NCBI RefSeq assembly: GCF_001649575.2
Contig: NC_051452.1
Coordinates: forward strand, 13,283,757 to 13,347,756
Reading direction: 5' to 3'
Length of the DNA: 64,000 nt
Source of the DNA: Kryptolebias marmoratus
Taxonomy: Eukaryota > Chordata > Actinopteri > Cyprinodontiformes > Rivulidae
Shown here piece by piece: positions 23,346 through 34,821 of this stretch (positions within the stretch are counted from its first letter, which is position 1; the number at the start of each line of letters is the position of its first letter). A program made the translations under genes and the position numbers. Under the pieces are notes generated by a model that ran no database searches, was not told where the DNA came from, and saw only the letters and a list, made by a program, of their open reading frames with translations.

Positions 23346-24450
23346 ACAAAAAAAATCAAGTGTGTCCAAGAAACTATTTGTGAATATCCATCCGCCTGAT
23401 TCAACTCATTTTTGAGTGAATGAGTATCACTGACCTTTACAACCTTCCAATTAAAATTAGTTGGTTGAAGAGAAGAAAAGCAATTAACACTCTGCTGCTG
23501 GGTGTATTGGAAAAAAAGGTGACATATCACTGCTTCCATACATAATCAGCAGAAAAAGAAACATTTTACCAGCACAGCAGCTTTTTTTGGCAGCTAAACT
23601 TACTGAATGAAGTCATTTGATCCAAAGAGGTGATACATTTTCTAATTCTCTGAATACTGATCAAATTGAAGGCATTTTAAAAACTAGATTTAGACTCAAA
23701 TTTGAAACGTCTGCTTTTCAATGTTTGTAATAATTACAGATATTTAAATGATTAGATGATTATGTTTGCCTGAAAACACAAGCAGACTAAGTTGTGTTTT
23801 CTCTGCAATTCATACAAGCAGCACCTGCACTGGCGAGGGGCGGTACCTGACTAACATGATTTAGGACTTTAGGAGGAGGAGGGACCTTTATTTAGCTGTC
23901 AGCAAAGAAAAAACTAACTTATTAATGGAAATGAATACTTATCACCACAGCTGCAGTATATCCATTCAGTGATTACATGCAACATGGATGATTTAATGTA
24001 CTATTCTTAATGTTATTTATCATAAATGTTTGTAACAAAAATAGAAAGAAATAGGCACCCATTTCAACATTTCATACCAAGCTACACAGAAAGAATAAAA
24101 AGATCTATACAAATACTTAATGTATGTTACTCTGAAGGGGTATTTTATTTTCAAGAATGGCCATTACTGTTCTTCACTGGAGAGCTTCTTTGAATGTGGG
24201 GGAGAACCAATGATCAAACAGCAGAAAACTGAAAAACTGTCAAGAAGAAAAATGCTTTTAAAAGAAAGCCCCAGCACTCCTACATATCATGCAGATTCAT
24301 CATAACAGCTGATTCCTGCGCTCCAATCACGTGTAATCTGTGGTGACCAACGAAGCCATGAAGTCTTCACTTCCCCAAATGGAGGCCAAGCACTCTGCAA
24401 TAAAAGTCAAATGTGTCTGTTCTCAGAGCCTCATTCTTAGTGGCTAAGAA
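23346..24450. other. Intergenic, nothing recognised
   Basis: AT-rich non-coding DNA; no supported gene or named repeat. Confidence 0.4.
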
Positions 24451-24469
24451 GCCTTTGACTATTGGGGGA

Positions 24470-24760
24470 AGAGCAGATTCTGCCTGCTGCTAAGGACGTT
24501 TGCTGTGAACCTCTCGGAGAGGCTGCAGCTTCTTGCCTGTTTTCGTATTGATATGAAGATTCTTCTCGACTTTGGTAACCCTCTAAGAGCACTGAAACCT
24601 TCCAGCCAGATGCTCTTAGTGCAGCAGAGGGCTAAATGAAAGTGCAGAGGGCAATCTGGCTTTTGCAGTGGCATCCCCCAGACTCTGGAACAACCTGCCC
24701 CAGAGTCGATACGGTCTTTGAAATCCAACCTAAAAACTAACACTGGCTTTTAATTTGAAT
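24470..24760 (+). mobile_element. LINE 3'-end fragment
   Basis: The stretch CCCCCAGACTCTGGAACAAC followed by CGATACGGTCTTTGAAATCC AACCTAAAAAC matches the usual C-terminal WNxLP...SLKSNLKT coding end of fish non-LTR elements, in broken frames. Confidence 0.5.
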
Positions 24761-24909
24761 TCAGCTAGCATCCCATAAGACATTCTATGCTGTGGTATTT
24801 CCTTATTTTTACCCTATTTTTTTGGTGTTTTTTTATTTGTGTAATTTTATTGCATTTTTTTTTTTTGCTTTTCCTGTTTGTTTTTAACTAACCTTTGACA
24901 TTAAAGCTG

Positions 24910-25378
24910 TCACTATTTGGGTATTTTGTGTTATTCTCTTGTTCTTCTATACTTCAATTTTCTTGTGATCCTTGTGTTAAGTTATTTTTTAGATTATGGT
25001 ATTGTCTTGTTCCATGTGATCCCTGTGCCACGATTAACCTGCCCTCAGCTCAGTAGTTTTCTTGTCAGCCTGCCACGTCCACCTGCACCTGTCCCTAGTT
25101 TGTAATCACTCACCTGTTTCCAGTTCCTCGTCATGAGCCTTTATATTCAGTCCCTACTCATTTTCTCTGGTTCATTGTTGCTTAATTGCACTGTCTGGTT
25201 CTCCTCTGGTTCCCTATGATCTGCCTTCTTGTAAGTTTTTCCTTGCTGCCATGTCAGCCCTCTGTTTCCTCCATTTAATAAATTCGTTCATCTTCAAGCT
25301 CCCTGTGCCAGTCTGCATTCTGGGTCCAAATCCTCCGCCACCTAATCTGATAAAAGCAGCACAAAAACAACTGTCACA
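24910..25378 (+). mobile_element. Solo-LTR-like sequence
   Basis: Resembles 30271-30760 in organisation: CT-rich body with CACCTGTTTCCAGTTCC, TTTATATTCAGTCC, GGTTCATTGTTG, TGCCATGTCAGCC, and an end CTGTCACA. The 5' boundary is uncertain and no target duplication was confirmed. Confidence 0.5.
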
Positions 25379-25379
25379 A

Positions 25380-26412
25380 CCGAAAAAGCAGCTGAAATGA
25401 ACTTCCTCCATAACGTAGCCAGGCTCAGCCTTGGAGGGAGGAGAGAGTGAGGCGACGAACAGCGAGGAGGTTCCCAGTCAGGAGAGTTCGAACCGGTTCC
25501 CTGAGGCTTGAATGCCAGTCGCGTGCCCCAGAACAGGGATCTCTGCTCTTCCTTTTTCTGGAAAAACTCAGAATGATCTGCCTGCTGGATTCTATTAGCG
25601 ACTGAGAAACTTATAGCCGATGTCCAGGATCAAAATGTCACTCAGTCCCATACAGGAGACATAACTCAAGCCTTTACCATCAGTCCTATCAGTATTGCCC
25701 TCATACCCAAAAAAGTCCCATGTATGCCTGTTGCTAGAATCAGCTATGTCGACAGACATCTCCTAGCCTGGGTGGGAGTTTTTTTACAGCAAGCTTCTCC
25801 TGGTATAATGGCTTCAGCTTTCCTAGACGGTGAAAAGCTGGTGTCCCTCTTCTGGGACCATCTTCTAGACTACTCAGATGAAGAGCCTGCAGGATTCGGA
25901 GCCGCTATTTCCCAGCAGTTACCTTCTTTGGGAATGGTAATCTGTACAGGTTCCCGCCTCGTCAGTAATCATTCAGAGAAGTCCATTTGACAAACCCCAT
26001 ACACTGTATCGTAAAAGCTTGTGAAATGTGGGGCTTGAGTTCCATGAGCACTTTGTAAATATATTCTAATCTTTCGCCCAATCTTGCTAAAGCATATCTC
26101 TATTTATGGTTGTATTTATGTAACAACATGAAGGAACCAACTCAGGGATGTAACAGTTTCTACATAAAGGCAGGCAGAGACAGCATTAACAGTATATGTT
26201 TAGTCGGTGTAATGGATGTGGGCCTATGTCTCTGCTACAGACAGTATTTCATGATGTCACGATCACAAGTAATTATTACTAATGTCCTAAGCTTTCAAGA
26301 TGCACACGGAACCTTTGTTATACCTAACAGAGCCTTCCTGTTCCATGAAGGTGCAGTGTTGAAGGCTGGCCAGCAGATGATGCCATACTTACCTGTATCA
26401 AATGCTTTAAAG
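25380..26412. other. Intergenic, two unidentified short ORFs
   Basis: ORFs at 25724-25990 (88 aa) and 26110-26490 (126 aa, plus strand) look somewhat protein-like (WDHLLDYSDEEPAGFGAAI) but I recognise no family, and the second runs into a MITE at 26413. A decayed retroelement is as likely as a gene. Confidence 0.3.
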
Positions 26413-27010
26413 CAGCGGTCCCCAAACTTTTTAGCTCCACGGACTGGTTCGTTATCAACTAAGACAGTATTTTCACAGACTGGCCTTTAAAGATGTGGCG
26501 GATAAATGCAACAAAATAAAATGATGCGACCAGGATGAAAACGGGTATTTTTTAAAACATGCTGCATCCTGGTATTGCGTTATCAACATGAACAACACCC
26601 TCTCCTCCCCCTGATGTTCTCTGTGTTGAAACACGCCCTTTAAAATAAGAGACACCACAAATATAAAGTGCACAATGAATACAACTCACCATAACGCTGA
26701 ATCAGTGGGAGCCCTGTGCCTGTTTCTCAGTAACCAGACGGTCCCATCTAGGGCTTCCAGAGAAGTTTGTTTTTTACTCATTTTACTAGCTTGTGGGTTT
26801 GTTTTTAGCGGTAACGGATCACGTGACCTAGATAAGCATTTTGACATGCATGAAGAGTGAGTCATAGACAGATGTAGGGGAGAGAATCCAGTCAGTTTTC
26901 AAAAGAAATGTCGTCAGACTCCAAAAATAAATAAAACGAAAATACTGTAAGTTAATTATTCTTTCTTTGCGGCCAGTACTGGTCCGCGGCCCAGGGTTTG
27001 GGGACCTCTG
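26413..27010. mobile_element. hAT-like (Charlie-type) MITE, about 600 bp
   Basis: Left end CAGCGGTCCCCAAACTTTTT ... GGACTGGTTCG; right end ACTGGTCCGCGGCCCAGGGT TTGGGGACCTCTG, an imperfect inverted repeat. No matching 8-bp flank was seen, so the boundaries may be eroded. Confidence 0.7.
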
Positions 27011-27664
27011 ATTCAGTGGTTCATTTCTACTACTAATAACCCCTTTTTTATTGTCTTAAGGTTTTATATTCCCAAAGCATCTTAAGTTCTATGTCAGCAA
27101 GATAGAGAGATATTAACATATATACAGTCAAAACTAAGTTCAAAATGAACCTGAAGTTGTATAATGCATAACCAAATTATAAAATAAAAGACTATTTAAT
27201 TTAGTTGGTTTAAGGTTTAAACTCATCTTAAACTCACTTTTGGCAAAGTTATCGTGGATCTGAGACGTCCCTGTTTCTTAAAAAAAAAAGAAATCCTCGA
27301 CTGGCACTTTGAACTCATACATCTCCTTGTGTACTTTTTGCATACAAGAGAAATTTTAGAAGACCTTCAGTAACACGAGACATTTGACTGGCTAAGCAGT
27401 CTCAGTCCAGATCCAGATCTGATAAGTCTCAGCTGTGACTCATGGGAAATGGGGAGGCTGTCGTCTCTCACCAACATGTATTAACCTACTGGGTAGCAGT
27501 TCAACGCCTGCTTTCTGCCAGTCCGCTTGGTCTCGCCGCTATTCGAAGAAGTGCAGAGTGGTTGGACCTCCGTTGGACTAACACTGGATTCGGGATAAAT
27601 ATTCCTGCGTTACTGAGGGACCAAGAGCGTCGAGATTAGAATCCGCTCACAGAGAGGCCCAAAG
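27011..27664. other. Upstream flank of the first claudin-10-like gene
   Basis: No TATA box or known promoter motif that I can defend. The short ORF 27442-27639 ends before the claudin ATG and is not conserved in appearance. Confidence 0.4.
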
Positions 27665-27896
27665 ATGAAGATCAGAGTGGTCCAGATCTGGGGATTCTTG
27701 ATGACGGTGTTGGGCTGGATCTTTGTGGCCTGCACGATGGCCATGGAGGGCTGGAAGATCGCTTCCGTCGGTGGGATGGGCGGCTCGTCCATCATCAAGG
27801 TGGCCTGGTACTGGGCCAGCTTGTGGAGGTCCTGTTTCACAGATTCAACTGCTGTCAGCAACTGCTACGACTTCCCCATGCTCTGGTCTGTGGAGG
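27665..27896 (+). CDS. cldn10: claudin-10-like copy 1, exon 1
   Basis: 232 bp: TM1 (IWGFLMTVLGWIFVACTMAM) and loop 1 with WYWASLWRSCFTDST and NCYDFP. Donor GAGG|GTACGT. Intron 1 is only 88 bp. Confidence 0.9.
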
Positions 27897-30800
27897 GTAC
27901 GTCACAATGCACTGGTGTATTTCCAGCTCTGCTTTCGGAAAGCCGCTCTCTGAAATGCCTTCCCGTCCTGCCGTGTGATTCCAGGGCCGATTCAAATAGT
28001 GCGAGGTCTGCTGATGGGAGCTCTGTCCGTGGGCATGCTGGGGTTTATACTCAGCCTGCTGGGCATGGAGTGCACCCACATTGGTGGGAAAGACAAGTCC
28101 AAGTACAGGAAGATCTATGCAGGTGGTTGTTGTCACATCATCAGCGGTAAGTATCTAGCTTTTAGAACAAGGACATCCCTAGACTTGTTCTTATTTTAGT
28201 AAGACAACACATCCTGAGTGTAAATTTCCTTTCTCTTATTTTAATGCATCTCATTGGGCTGCAACTGCTACAACGTGGTTACTCAAAAGGGCCTGAAAAT
28301 TGCGAGAAACCAGTTGAATTTTCAGTTGCAGTCTCACTGAATTTTGAGCGACTGCGACCAAGCGACCGGTGAGCCGCGCAGCCACTTTTTGAATCTCACG
28401 GCCTGCTTTTCCAGGCTGCGCACCTTATTTAGTTGCCAACCTCCACCTCGGCTTGTTTTTGATTCAATCTACTGTAGTCCACAATTGGAACGAAAATAAG
28501 CAAGATTTGGACACTTTGTCACGCTAATACTGTTCCAACAATCAGAACTCAGTGATTTTAGGAGCGACCACATGAAACTTCACTTACCACAGATCAAATA
28601 CTTCTCAGAAAGACGCTTTTATTTATACCCAAACTACTAAATTAACAATATAGCTCCATCTGGTTATAATATAGCGAACTAGAAGGGAATGTGGAAAACA
28701 TCATATCAGTATTGCTAGCGTTAGCATTAAGAAAATAGCAGTAAATCTTGACAGAAAAGCAGCTAATAGGCTAACATATGTGACTTGTGCTGACAAACTG
28801 AGTCACAATGAGGAATTTTTTTAATACTGAGTTAACATTTTTTACATTCTTCATCTCAAAAGCTTCAAAATGAGACACTGTTTGTTGAAATTTGGTGTTC
28901 GGTGGCTAGCAGCGAGCTAGTTTTGTTTACGAGAACGTCAGTGTGAAAACTCGATTTTTATTAGTCTGGAATGATTTCATCAGGATTTCCACCCCTATAT
29001 TTAAAAAGGAGGCATCTCCAAGCTTCAGAACCCCAACATTATACGAAGGGATTTCCCAGCAGTACGACAGCTGGCAGAGAAGAGAGTCAGTTTTAAAGGA
29101 AAGACCAACCTGTTAGAAAACTCAGATTTAAAAGGTAGTTTAGGAAGAGTATTTGCCATTTTAGTTTCTTACTGGGATCGCTAGATGGTGTCTTCATGGA
29201 CTCATTTTTATGCAAACCTAAACATTGAAAAAAATAATTTTTTTCACTCATTTATCACCAAGCTCATACTGACTCATTTTGCAACATGGGTCACATAAGG
29301 TTTCACTAAATCAAACAGCAAAACTTGCCTATCAGTTACGTTTAAAATTTAAACAAAATATATGTAACTTACATGAAAATAAAAAGCGTACGAAATAAAT
29401 GATATTTTGCAGCATATATATAGTATATATAGTATATATATACTATATATATGGATTTGGCTTTTTAACACCAGAAAGACTACTTTATGCATGTCTGTCC
29501 ATCCATCTTTTATAATACCTAACCTAACATTAAGTTTTGGATGGTGGAGGAAAACAAAGTACTTAAATAAAACTGTTGTTCTTAATACTCTGATATTGTA
29601 ACCTTTCTGGGGAACCCAATTTTTAAGTTGAAGACCACTGATAGACCACTGATTTTATATCTAACTGATATTTATCGTTTTTCAGCTTGAGGTTCACCTA
29701 GTTCACTTCTTTAACCCTTTCACCCAAAGAAAGCCGGTTCAGTCTGTCATCTTCCTGCACAATCAGGTCTAATGTTTGTTTTATTTGTGTCTCAACATGA
29801 TTTCTCTTCAGGTGCACTTTCCACATCTGGATATGCTGTTTATGCACAGTATGTCTCAGCAGAAAACTTCGCCAGTAGCCCTGTGGATCTCAAGTAAGTT
29901 AAAAGGCTTTAGCACACCGTCGTGTTATCAGGACAGTACTCCTTTACTCAAACGTAAAGTTTTACGGATCCAAACAGACTAATGAAAAGATCAGCCGGTC
30001 CTTACCAGGTCTTAAAGGGAAGCAAATGCAACAATCAGAAGAATCAGTAGCAGTTTAACCATTTGAAATATGAAAGGGCTTCCAGTGATGATACCACCCG
30101 GTACTCCTACGATCCCGCTAAGCCCAAAGTCTCTCAGAGTTTGTTCTGATGCATCACGCCACATGTATACTGTCTGAGCGAGGGCATTTCCACGATGATC
30201 TGAGGAGTTTTCTGAATCATATGAGAGGTTTCTAATTGATTACACAATAAGCTGCTGTTCATCTGAGATTTGTTAGGATCTAAGTTTTTGAATTATGTTT
30301 TGTCTTCATGTTTCAGTTAGAGTTTATTGTTTGTGTTTTGTCTCTTCCCTGTGCCTCAGCCAACATTCACTTCTCCTCAGTCACTCTCTCTCTCTTCCCC
30401 ATTCTCACCCATCTACACCTGCCTCTAGCTCCTTAATCATCTCACCTGTGCCCACTTCCACTAATCACCCTCTGCCTTTAANTACCCGGTCACATTCTCT
30501 ACCTCTCTGCTGGTTCATTGTCATTCTCTTGTCTCCCTGATGTGCTGTTCTGTTTGCTCGTGCCTTCTCGTCTCCCAGTGGTTCATCTTTAGTCTCAGGT
30601 CTGTTCAGGTTTAGTTTAGTTAGTTAATGTTTTTTGTATTTAGTCTAGGTTTTTGCTGCCACGTCAGCCTTTGTTTTGGGTTTGCCTTTTATTTCTAAAT
30701 TTTTTTTTTTCAACATGAGTCTGCGCTCAGGGTTTGCCTCCTACCACCCCGTTCATGACAAGATTGTATTTACCTCATTTTAAGACCTGATGAGGACCAG

Positions 30801-33642
30801 ATTCTTTTTGATGCACCACTACATAAAACTTTAGGGTTGAAAGACGCTGCTTTTTTAAAAACGTACTATTTACCAGCTTTTATTAGGTTTCATTAACACT
30901 TGCTGTACAACTGAAATCTTTCTGTGATTTTGTGTTTGCCATTTACAGGTATGACCTCGGCACCTCTCTGTTCCTCGGTTGGGTGGGCTCAGCCTTTCAC
31001 ATGGCCGGGGGTTTTTTCCATCTGTGGTCGGTGTGCAAGCCGCTCTGCGGACGAAACGAAACGTGAGTGGAGGTAACACGAACGCAGATAACTCCATTCG
31101 CATGGATCTGAAGAAATATGAGCACCCTGTGCATTTGGCTCTGTTGGGAGTGCGCAGATGGTGTCGTGGAAGTTAACCTCCAAAGCCAAATTTCTAAAAC
31201 CTTCCTTGGTAGTTTCTTGAAGAACAAAATTTCAGCTGACCCAACGCTCAAAATGAATGCATACGTACCTGCTGATGAGCTACATCACACATTCATATCC
31301 ACTTTAAGATGTAGGGTTGGGTATCGTTTGAGTTTAAATGGTTCTAATTCCTCATTTTGATTCTGGTTTCTAACCATTCTTGATTCCTATTCTTTTAAGA
31401 GGCAATACCTGTATATCAGACCCTCCTGGATTTCGCGATGTTGCGATCGCAACTATTAACGCAAAATCAAGTAAACCACGCAAAAATCACAACTTTTTGC
31501 AACTTTGCCCAAAACACTGCAACTTTCCCACAACTTTAACCCAATATTTATTGTTTCTAAAGTGATTCGCCACCGTTTCTGCAGTCTAGTCTCTTCTTTG
31601 TGGGTTTGTGTAGTGTGGAATACAAATTAACCCCAAATAACTCACAAAGAAGACATGTGACGTCACTTCCTGTTAACATCAGAATGCTGGGAGCATGCAG
31701 GAGCAGCGACCGAAGCCAAAANGGGAGCTGTTTTGCACGTCCTGCAGTGTAATCATCGAACATAAACGCATCGACAAACACTTTGTGTCTGCAAAACATG
31801 TGAGGAGAGCTGCAGACAAGGGACAATCCAGAAATGGTCATGAATGTCAGTTTATAAGCTATCAAAGTTCTCAAATAAAGCACCTTTTGAGAATGTCAAT
31901 GTTTGTTGGTAATTATCTTACAAAACTAAGTATTTTTGGTTTATATATTAAAAATTATGGTTGTTTATTGATTTTAGTTAAAAAAAAAAATTGCAACTTT
32001 TAGGAAAATGCCCCGCAAAATCAGGCATTTTAGCCCACAACAATCACAAAAAATGCCCGCGAAATCCTGGAGGGATTGATATATGTTGTAACCTTTCTGT
32101 GGCGCTCTTCAATTTGTTGCACCAACATCTTTTTCTTGGATACTATGGTGAACAGAGCAGCACATCCTGGAGTCTCGTCAACTGCTTAGCTAATGTTAGC
32201 AATTTCAGGATGTTTGTCTATGAAAAAATACATGAGCTAACGTTAGCTGGGTGTTAACATTCGAGCTGAGCCAACATTTTACATTAAGCATAACTTGTTT
32301 GCTGCCTCAATGTTGATATAAATCGTATTTTATCATTTTACTTTCCTGATTCTGACTGCAGTGCAGTGCTAGGCTGAGGCCATCGTCTCTGGATCCAAAC
32401 AGAAGCTGGAGCTCCACGTTCAAAAATCGCCTCATTAGTTTGACTCAAAACACACTAAAAGTGACTAAACACACCACACTACTCCCCAACTATAAAATCC
32501 AAACACGATAAATATCACAAACCTCATAACTCACTCCAGCACGTTTAGTTTTGAGGGCGTTTTCACCACTACTTTCTTCATCTGTTGCTCCTCTTTCTTC
32601 TTCTTCCTGTACATTTTTTGGTGCTCGACTATTAACGTTGGGCCTCCGTCAGATTGGAGAGGGGGGGGGTACTGGGTTCTTTTGGCAGGGTTGGTCATGA
32701 GATAAGATGAAGGATGGGGGAGTTTTCTCCTGGAGACTCTTGGATTATTTATCACAACTCTGGTTTTACTCAGCCTATTGACACAAATACTGGTGTATAG
32801 TTTGAAGTCTGTACTTTTGACACAAATTGAAACAGAGTCTCAATGAGGGCGGATCTTTCCCGCCAGAGCGACTGAAACCGGTCATGTGACTAGGATGCGC
32901 CCCACACTGTCCCTGATTGCACAAACACTTCCTACGGATTCTTCTTCCAAGTATCGAAATTTAAGATTTTTAACAATTCCTGGAGAATCGGAACATTAGT
33001 CCCAGTTCCAACCGATTCTCGAGACTCTGTGCCCAACCCTACTTAAGATCTTTCTTGTCATATATTTACTCACTCACCATGTAGGCTCAAAAGATATCTA
33101 ATCTATTCATAAACATATGCTAAAATCAGGCTAAATTTGGTCCAATTTCTTTAGACGTCTAAAACCAGTTTGAAGTGTGATTTTACAACTTAAAAATTCA
33201 ATAAATACATTTGTCTTCCATTAGGGTAATCACTGTTCGAGCACAACTGGACCCGGAACAAAACGAGCCCACGAAAGCTCCGACAGACGAGTCAGAGAAG
33301 ACCTCCAAAACCAAAATGTCTTCCATCTCAGAGCTGTCGTCCAGGTCCGAGCGCTCAGACGTGTCCTCCATATTGTCGAAAACAACACGCACGTCCCAGT
33401 ACGGGCGCACGGCCAGGTCAGGACGGGCCTCCACCACGGGCCGCACGTCGGTTGGGTCGTCAAGATCAGGATCGGAATCAGGTTCCGGGTCACAGTCCAG
33501 CATGTCTTCAAGGTCCAGCCTCTCGACTCTGTCCGAATCGCGAAGCAGCAGCCGGAGCAGCCGGAGCAGCCGGACAGTGTCCTCGTTGTCAGGCAGTTTG
33601 ATTAATGAAACTACTCCATTCGTCAGAAACACCTACATTTGA
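27665..33642 (+). CDS. cldn10: Claudin-10-like tight-junction protein (copy 1) with long Ser/Arg-rich tail
   Basis: Four-helix tight-junction strand protein that sets paracellular ion permeability. Exons 27665-27896, 27985-28146, 29812-29893, 30949-31062, 33225-33642; GT-AG, phases consistent, 335 aa. The claudin signature is present: W30, LW (53-54), C57, C67 in the first extracellular loop; TM2 follows GPIQIVRGLLMG, then GMECTHIGGKDK as in claudin-10 (GMKCTKVGG), TM4 about 163-186. Exons 1-3 have the same lengths as in the gene at 38495, so the two are tandem duplicates. Oddities: a four-residue Gly-rich insertion (GGMGG region) in loop 1; Tyr68 where claudin-10b has Lys; and a cytoplasmic tail near 149 residues, mostly from exon 5, rich in SSR repeats and ending TYI, a possible PDZ ligand. 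The paralogue letter (10a-10f) cannot be fixed from sequence alone. Start chosen because it gives the correct TM1 position. Confidence 0.88.
27985..28146 (+). CDS. cldn10: claudin-10-like copy 1, exon 2
   Basis: 162 bp after CCAG: PIQIVRGLLMGALSVGMLGF, LGMECTHIGGKDKSKYRKIY, AGGCCHIIS. TM2 and start of TM3. Donor G|GTAAGT. Confidence 0.92.
28845..29205 (+). repeat. Unnamed four-copy repeat, copy C
   Basis: Same block order as copy A (AGTTTTGTTTACGAGAAC, TTTTTATTAGTCTGGAATGA, ATTATACGAAGGGATTTCCC, TTTTAGTTTCTTA). In intron 2 of claudin copy 1. Confidence 0.7.
29411..29452. repeat. TA-rich palindromic repeat
   Basis: ATATATATAGTATATATAGT units followed by their complement; could fold into a hairpin. 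In intron 2 of claudin copy 1. Confidence 0.8.
29812..29893 (+). CDS. cldn10: claudin-10-like copy 1, exon 3
   Basis: 82 bp, acceptor CTTCAG: GALSTSGYAVYAQYVSAENF ASSPVDLK. End of TM3 and loop 2; loop 2 lacks the usual F-x-(N/D)-P claudin turn. Donor AA|GTAAGT. Confidence 0.88.
30271..30760 (+). mobile_element. Solo LTR of an LTR retrotransposon, 490 bp
   Basis: Starts TGTTAGGATCTAAG, ends GTTCATGACA (TG...CA) and is flanked by a perfect 5-bp duplication AGATT (30266-30270 and 30761-30765). No coding domain. A related LTR lies in reverse at about 35190-35584. Gypsy-type is inferred from size and duplication length. It sits in intron 3 of claudin copy 1. One N at 30482. Confidence 0.82.
30949..31062 (+). 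CDS. cldn10: claudin-10-like copy 1, exon 4
   Basis: 114 bp, acceptor TTACAG: YDLGTSLFLGWVGSAFHMAG GFFHLWSVCKPLCGRNE. TM4, with the claudin YELGxxLxxGW pattern at its start. Donor AC|GTGAGT. Confidence 0.9.
31417..32078 (+). mobile_element. MITE-like element with CGGBP1-like zinc-finger remnant, copy 1
   Basis: Inverted ends CAGACCCTCCTGGATTTCGC and, from the right, CAATCCCTCCAGGATTTCGC. Inside, 31726-31850 reads LFCTSCSVVIEHKRIDKHFV SAKHVRRAA, resembling the C2H2-type finger of CGGBP1, a hAT-derived protein. Compared with copy 2 it lacks about 85 bp at the point where the assembly has an N (31722). In intron 4 of claudin copy 1. Confidence 0.75.
33225..33642 (+). CDS. cldn10: claudin-10-like copy 1, exon 5 (tail)
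   Basis: Acceptor ATTAG|GG; 418 bp including TGA at 33640. Encodes about 139 residues of low-complexity tail: charged start (VITVRAQLDPEQNEPTKAPT), then Ser/Arg/Gly repeats (SGSESGSGSQSSMSSRSSLS, SSRSSRSSR) and the end RNTYI. The frame is fixed by the upstream exon phase. Confidence 0.8.
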
Positions 33643-34221
33643 CCCGATGCGATTAATAAGTGAAGGACTGACATTAACTGGATCGTTTTGAGTTTTCTCA
33701 AGTTTATTTAATAAGTTAATATCTTATTTGGAAAAGACAGCAGTCATAGCGATTCCAGTTTAAAGAATCAGTCGTAAGTTCTCATGTTGGAGTCAAGATA
33801 ACAACGAATCCCTGCCATTAAGAACTAAACCAACCCTAAACACTCCTACAGTTCAAACACAGATGCTGATTGGTTAAGAACGTGAAACAAGTGTAAACAA
33901 TCGTGTCATGTAAAAAAACAACAAAAAAAACACCTGCTATAGTGTTGCTTAAATTGCTCAGAAAGTTTGGATTTTGGCGTATAAAAGAACAAAATTTGTT
34001 CTTAAATGGACCCTAATGATTTGAGTTACTATTATCCTGACTCCTCCAAACCTAGATTGCTTTGAGCTCTGTCTACTGCAGGTAAGATACTCAATGCTCA
34101 TATATGCTCCATACAACCTCACTTCAAAATATATAGATATTTTAATAAATGTCATGAACACAGCCTTAAATATTTGCATATAAGTATGAGTGTAAAAGTG
34201 CTTCAGTGAATGTTTTGTATT

Positions 34222-34227
34222 AATAAA
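34222..34227 (+). promoter_or_regulatory. Candidate polyadenylation signal, claudin-10-like copy 1
   Basis: AATAAA about 580 bp after the stop codon; the first canonical hexamer I noted downstream. The cleavage site is not otherwise supported. Confidence 0.35.
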
Positions 34228-34821
34228 ATCTTTCAAACAAAGTAATAGTTTTAAATTGTTTTTGTGTATTTAACACTTTTATCCTAAATCTTTATTCAAA
34301 CATCAATTTCTAAAGATTGACTGCCTGCCTCTTTTAAAAGGCAGGAAGAAGCAGTCATCTCAACCTAAATTGCTAACTTCTTGTTTCAAGTAGATTCTGA
34401 AGGAAATAAATATTTTAAACTGTACTGTTAAAAAAAAGAAAAAAAGTGTCAAAGAATCTCTGAATGAATCCTTGTTTTTAGTCTACCTCAGTGTGAGGAA
34501 ATACATAAATACAAAGTACAGATCCTATTTTTTCTGTATTGTTGGGGGGAAAATCCATGACCTGTATACCGTAAAGGAAAGCTTGTTTAATTTGGTTCAC
34601 TTTGTGGACTGGAGGGAGTCACTGGAGTTGGTCACTGGGCACATCCTTCACCCTATTTTCAACACCATAAAAGGGAAATAACCAGGTTTCCCAACGGTAT
34701 AAGGGTTAGATGTGAAGAATTATTGTTACAATGAGGAAATAACCAACCAAACACAAATTTCTGTACTTTTTGTGCTTCATTTACAAGAGGAAGGCACATA
34801 GAGTGAAACTGTAGACTAGAT

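Noticed and set aside
26110..26490. 126-codon plus-strand ORF as a gene
   Set aside because: No recognisable family, no splice context, and its 3' end lies in a hAT-like MITE.
27855..28136. Minus-strand ORF over claudin copy 1 exons 1-2
   Set aside because: Shadow; the plus strand carries the claudin signature and splice sites.
33198..33632. 144-codon minus-strand ORF over the last claudin exon
   Set aside because: Shadow of the Ser/Arg-rich tail; the plus-strand frame is fixed by exon phase.
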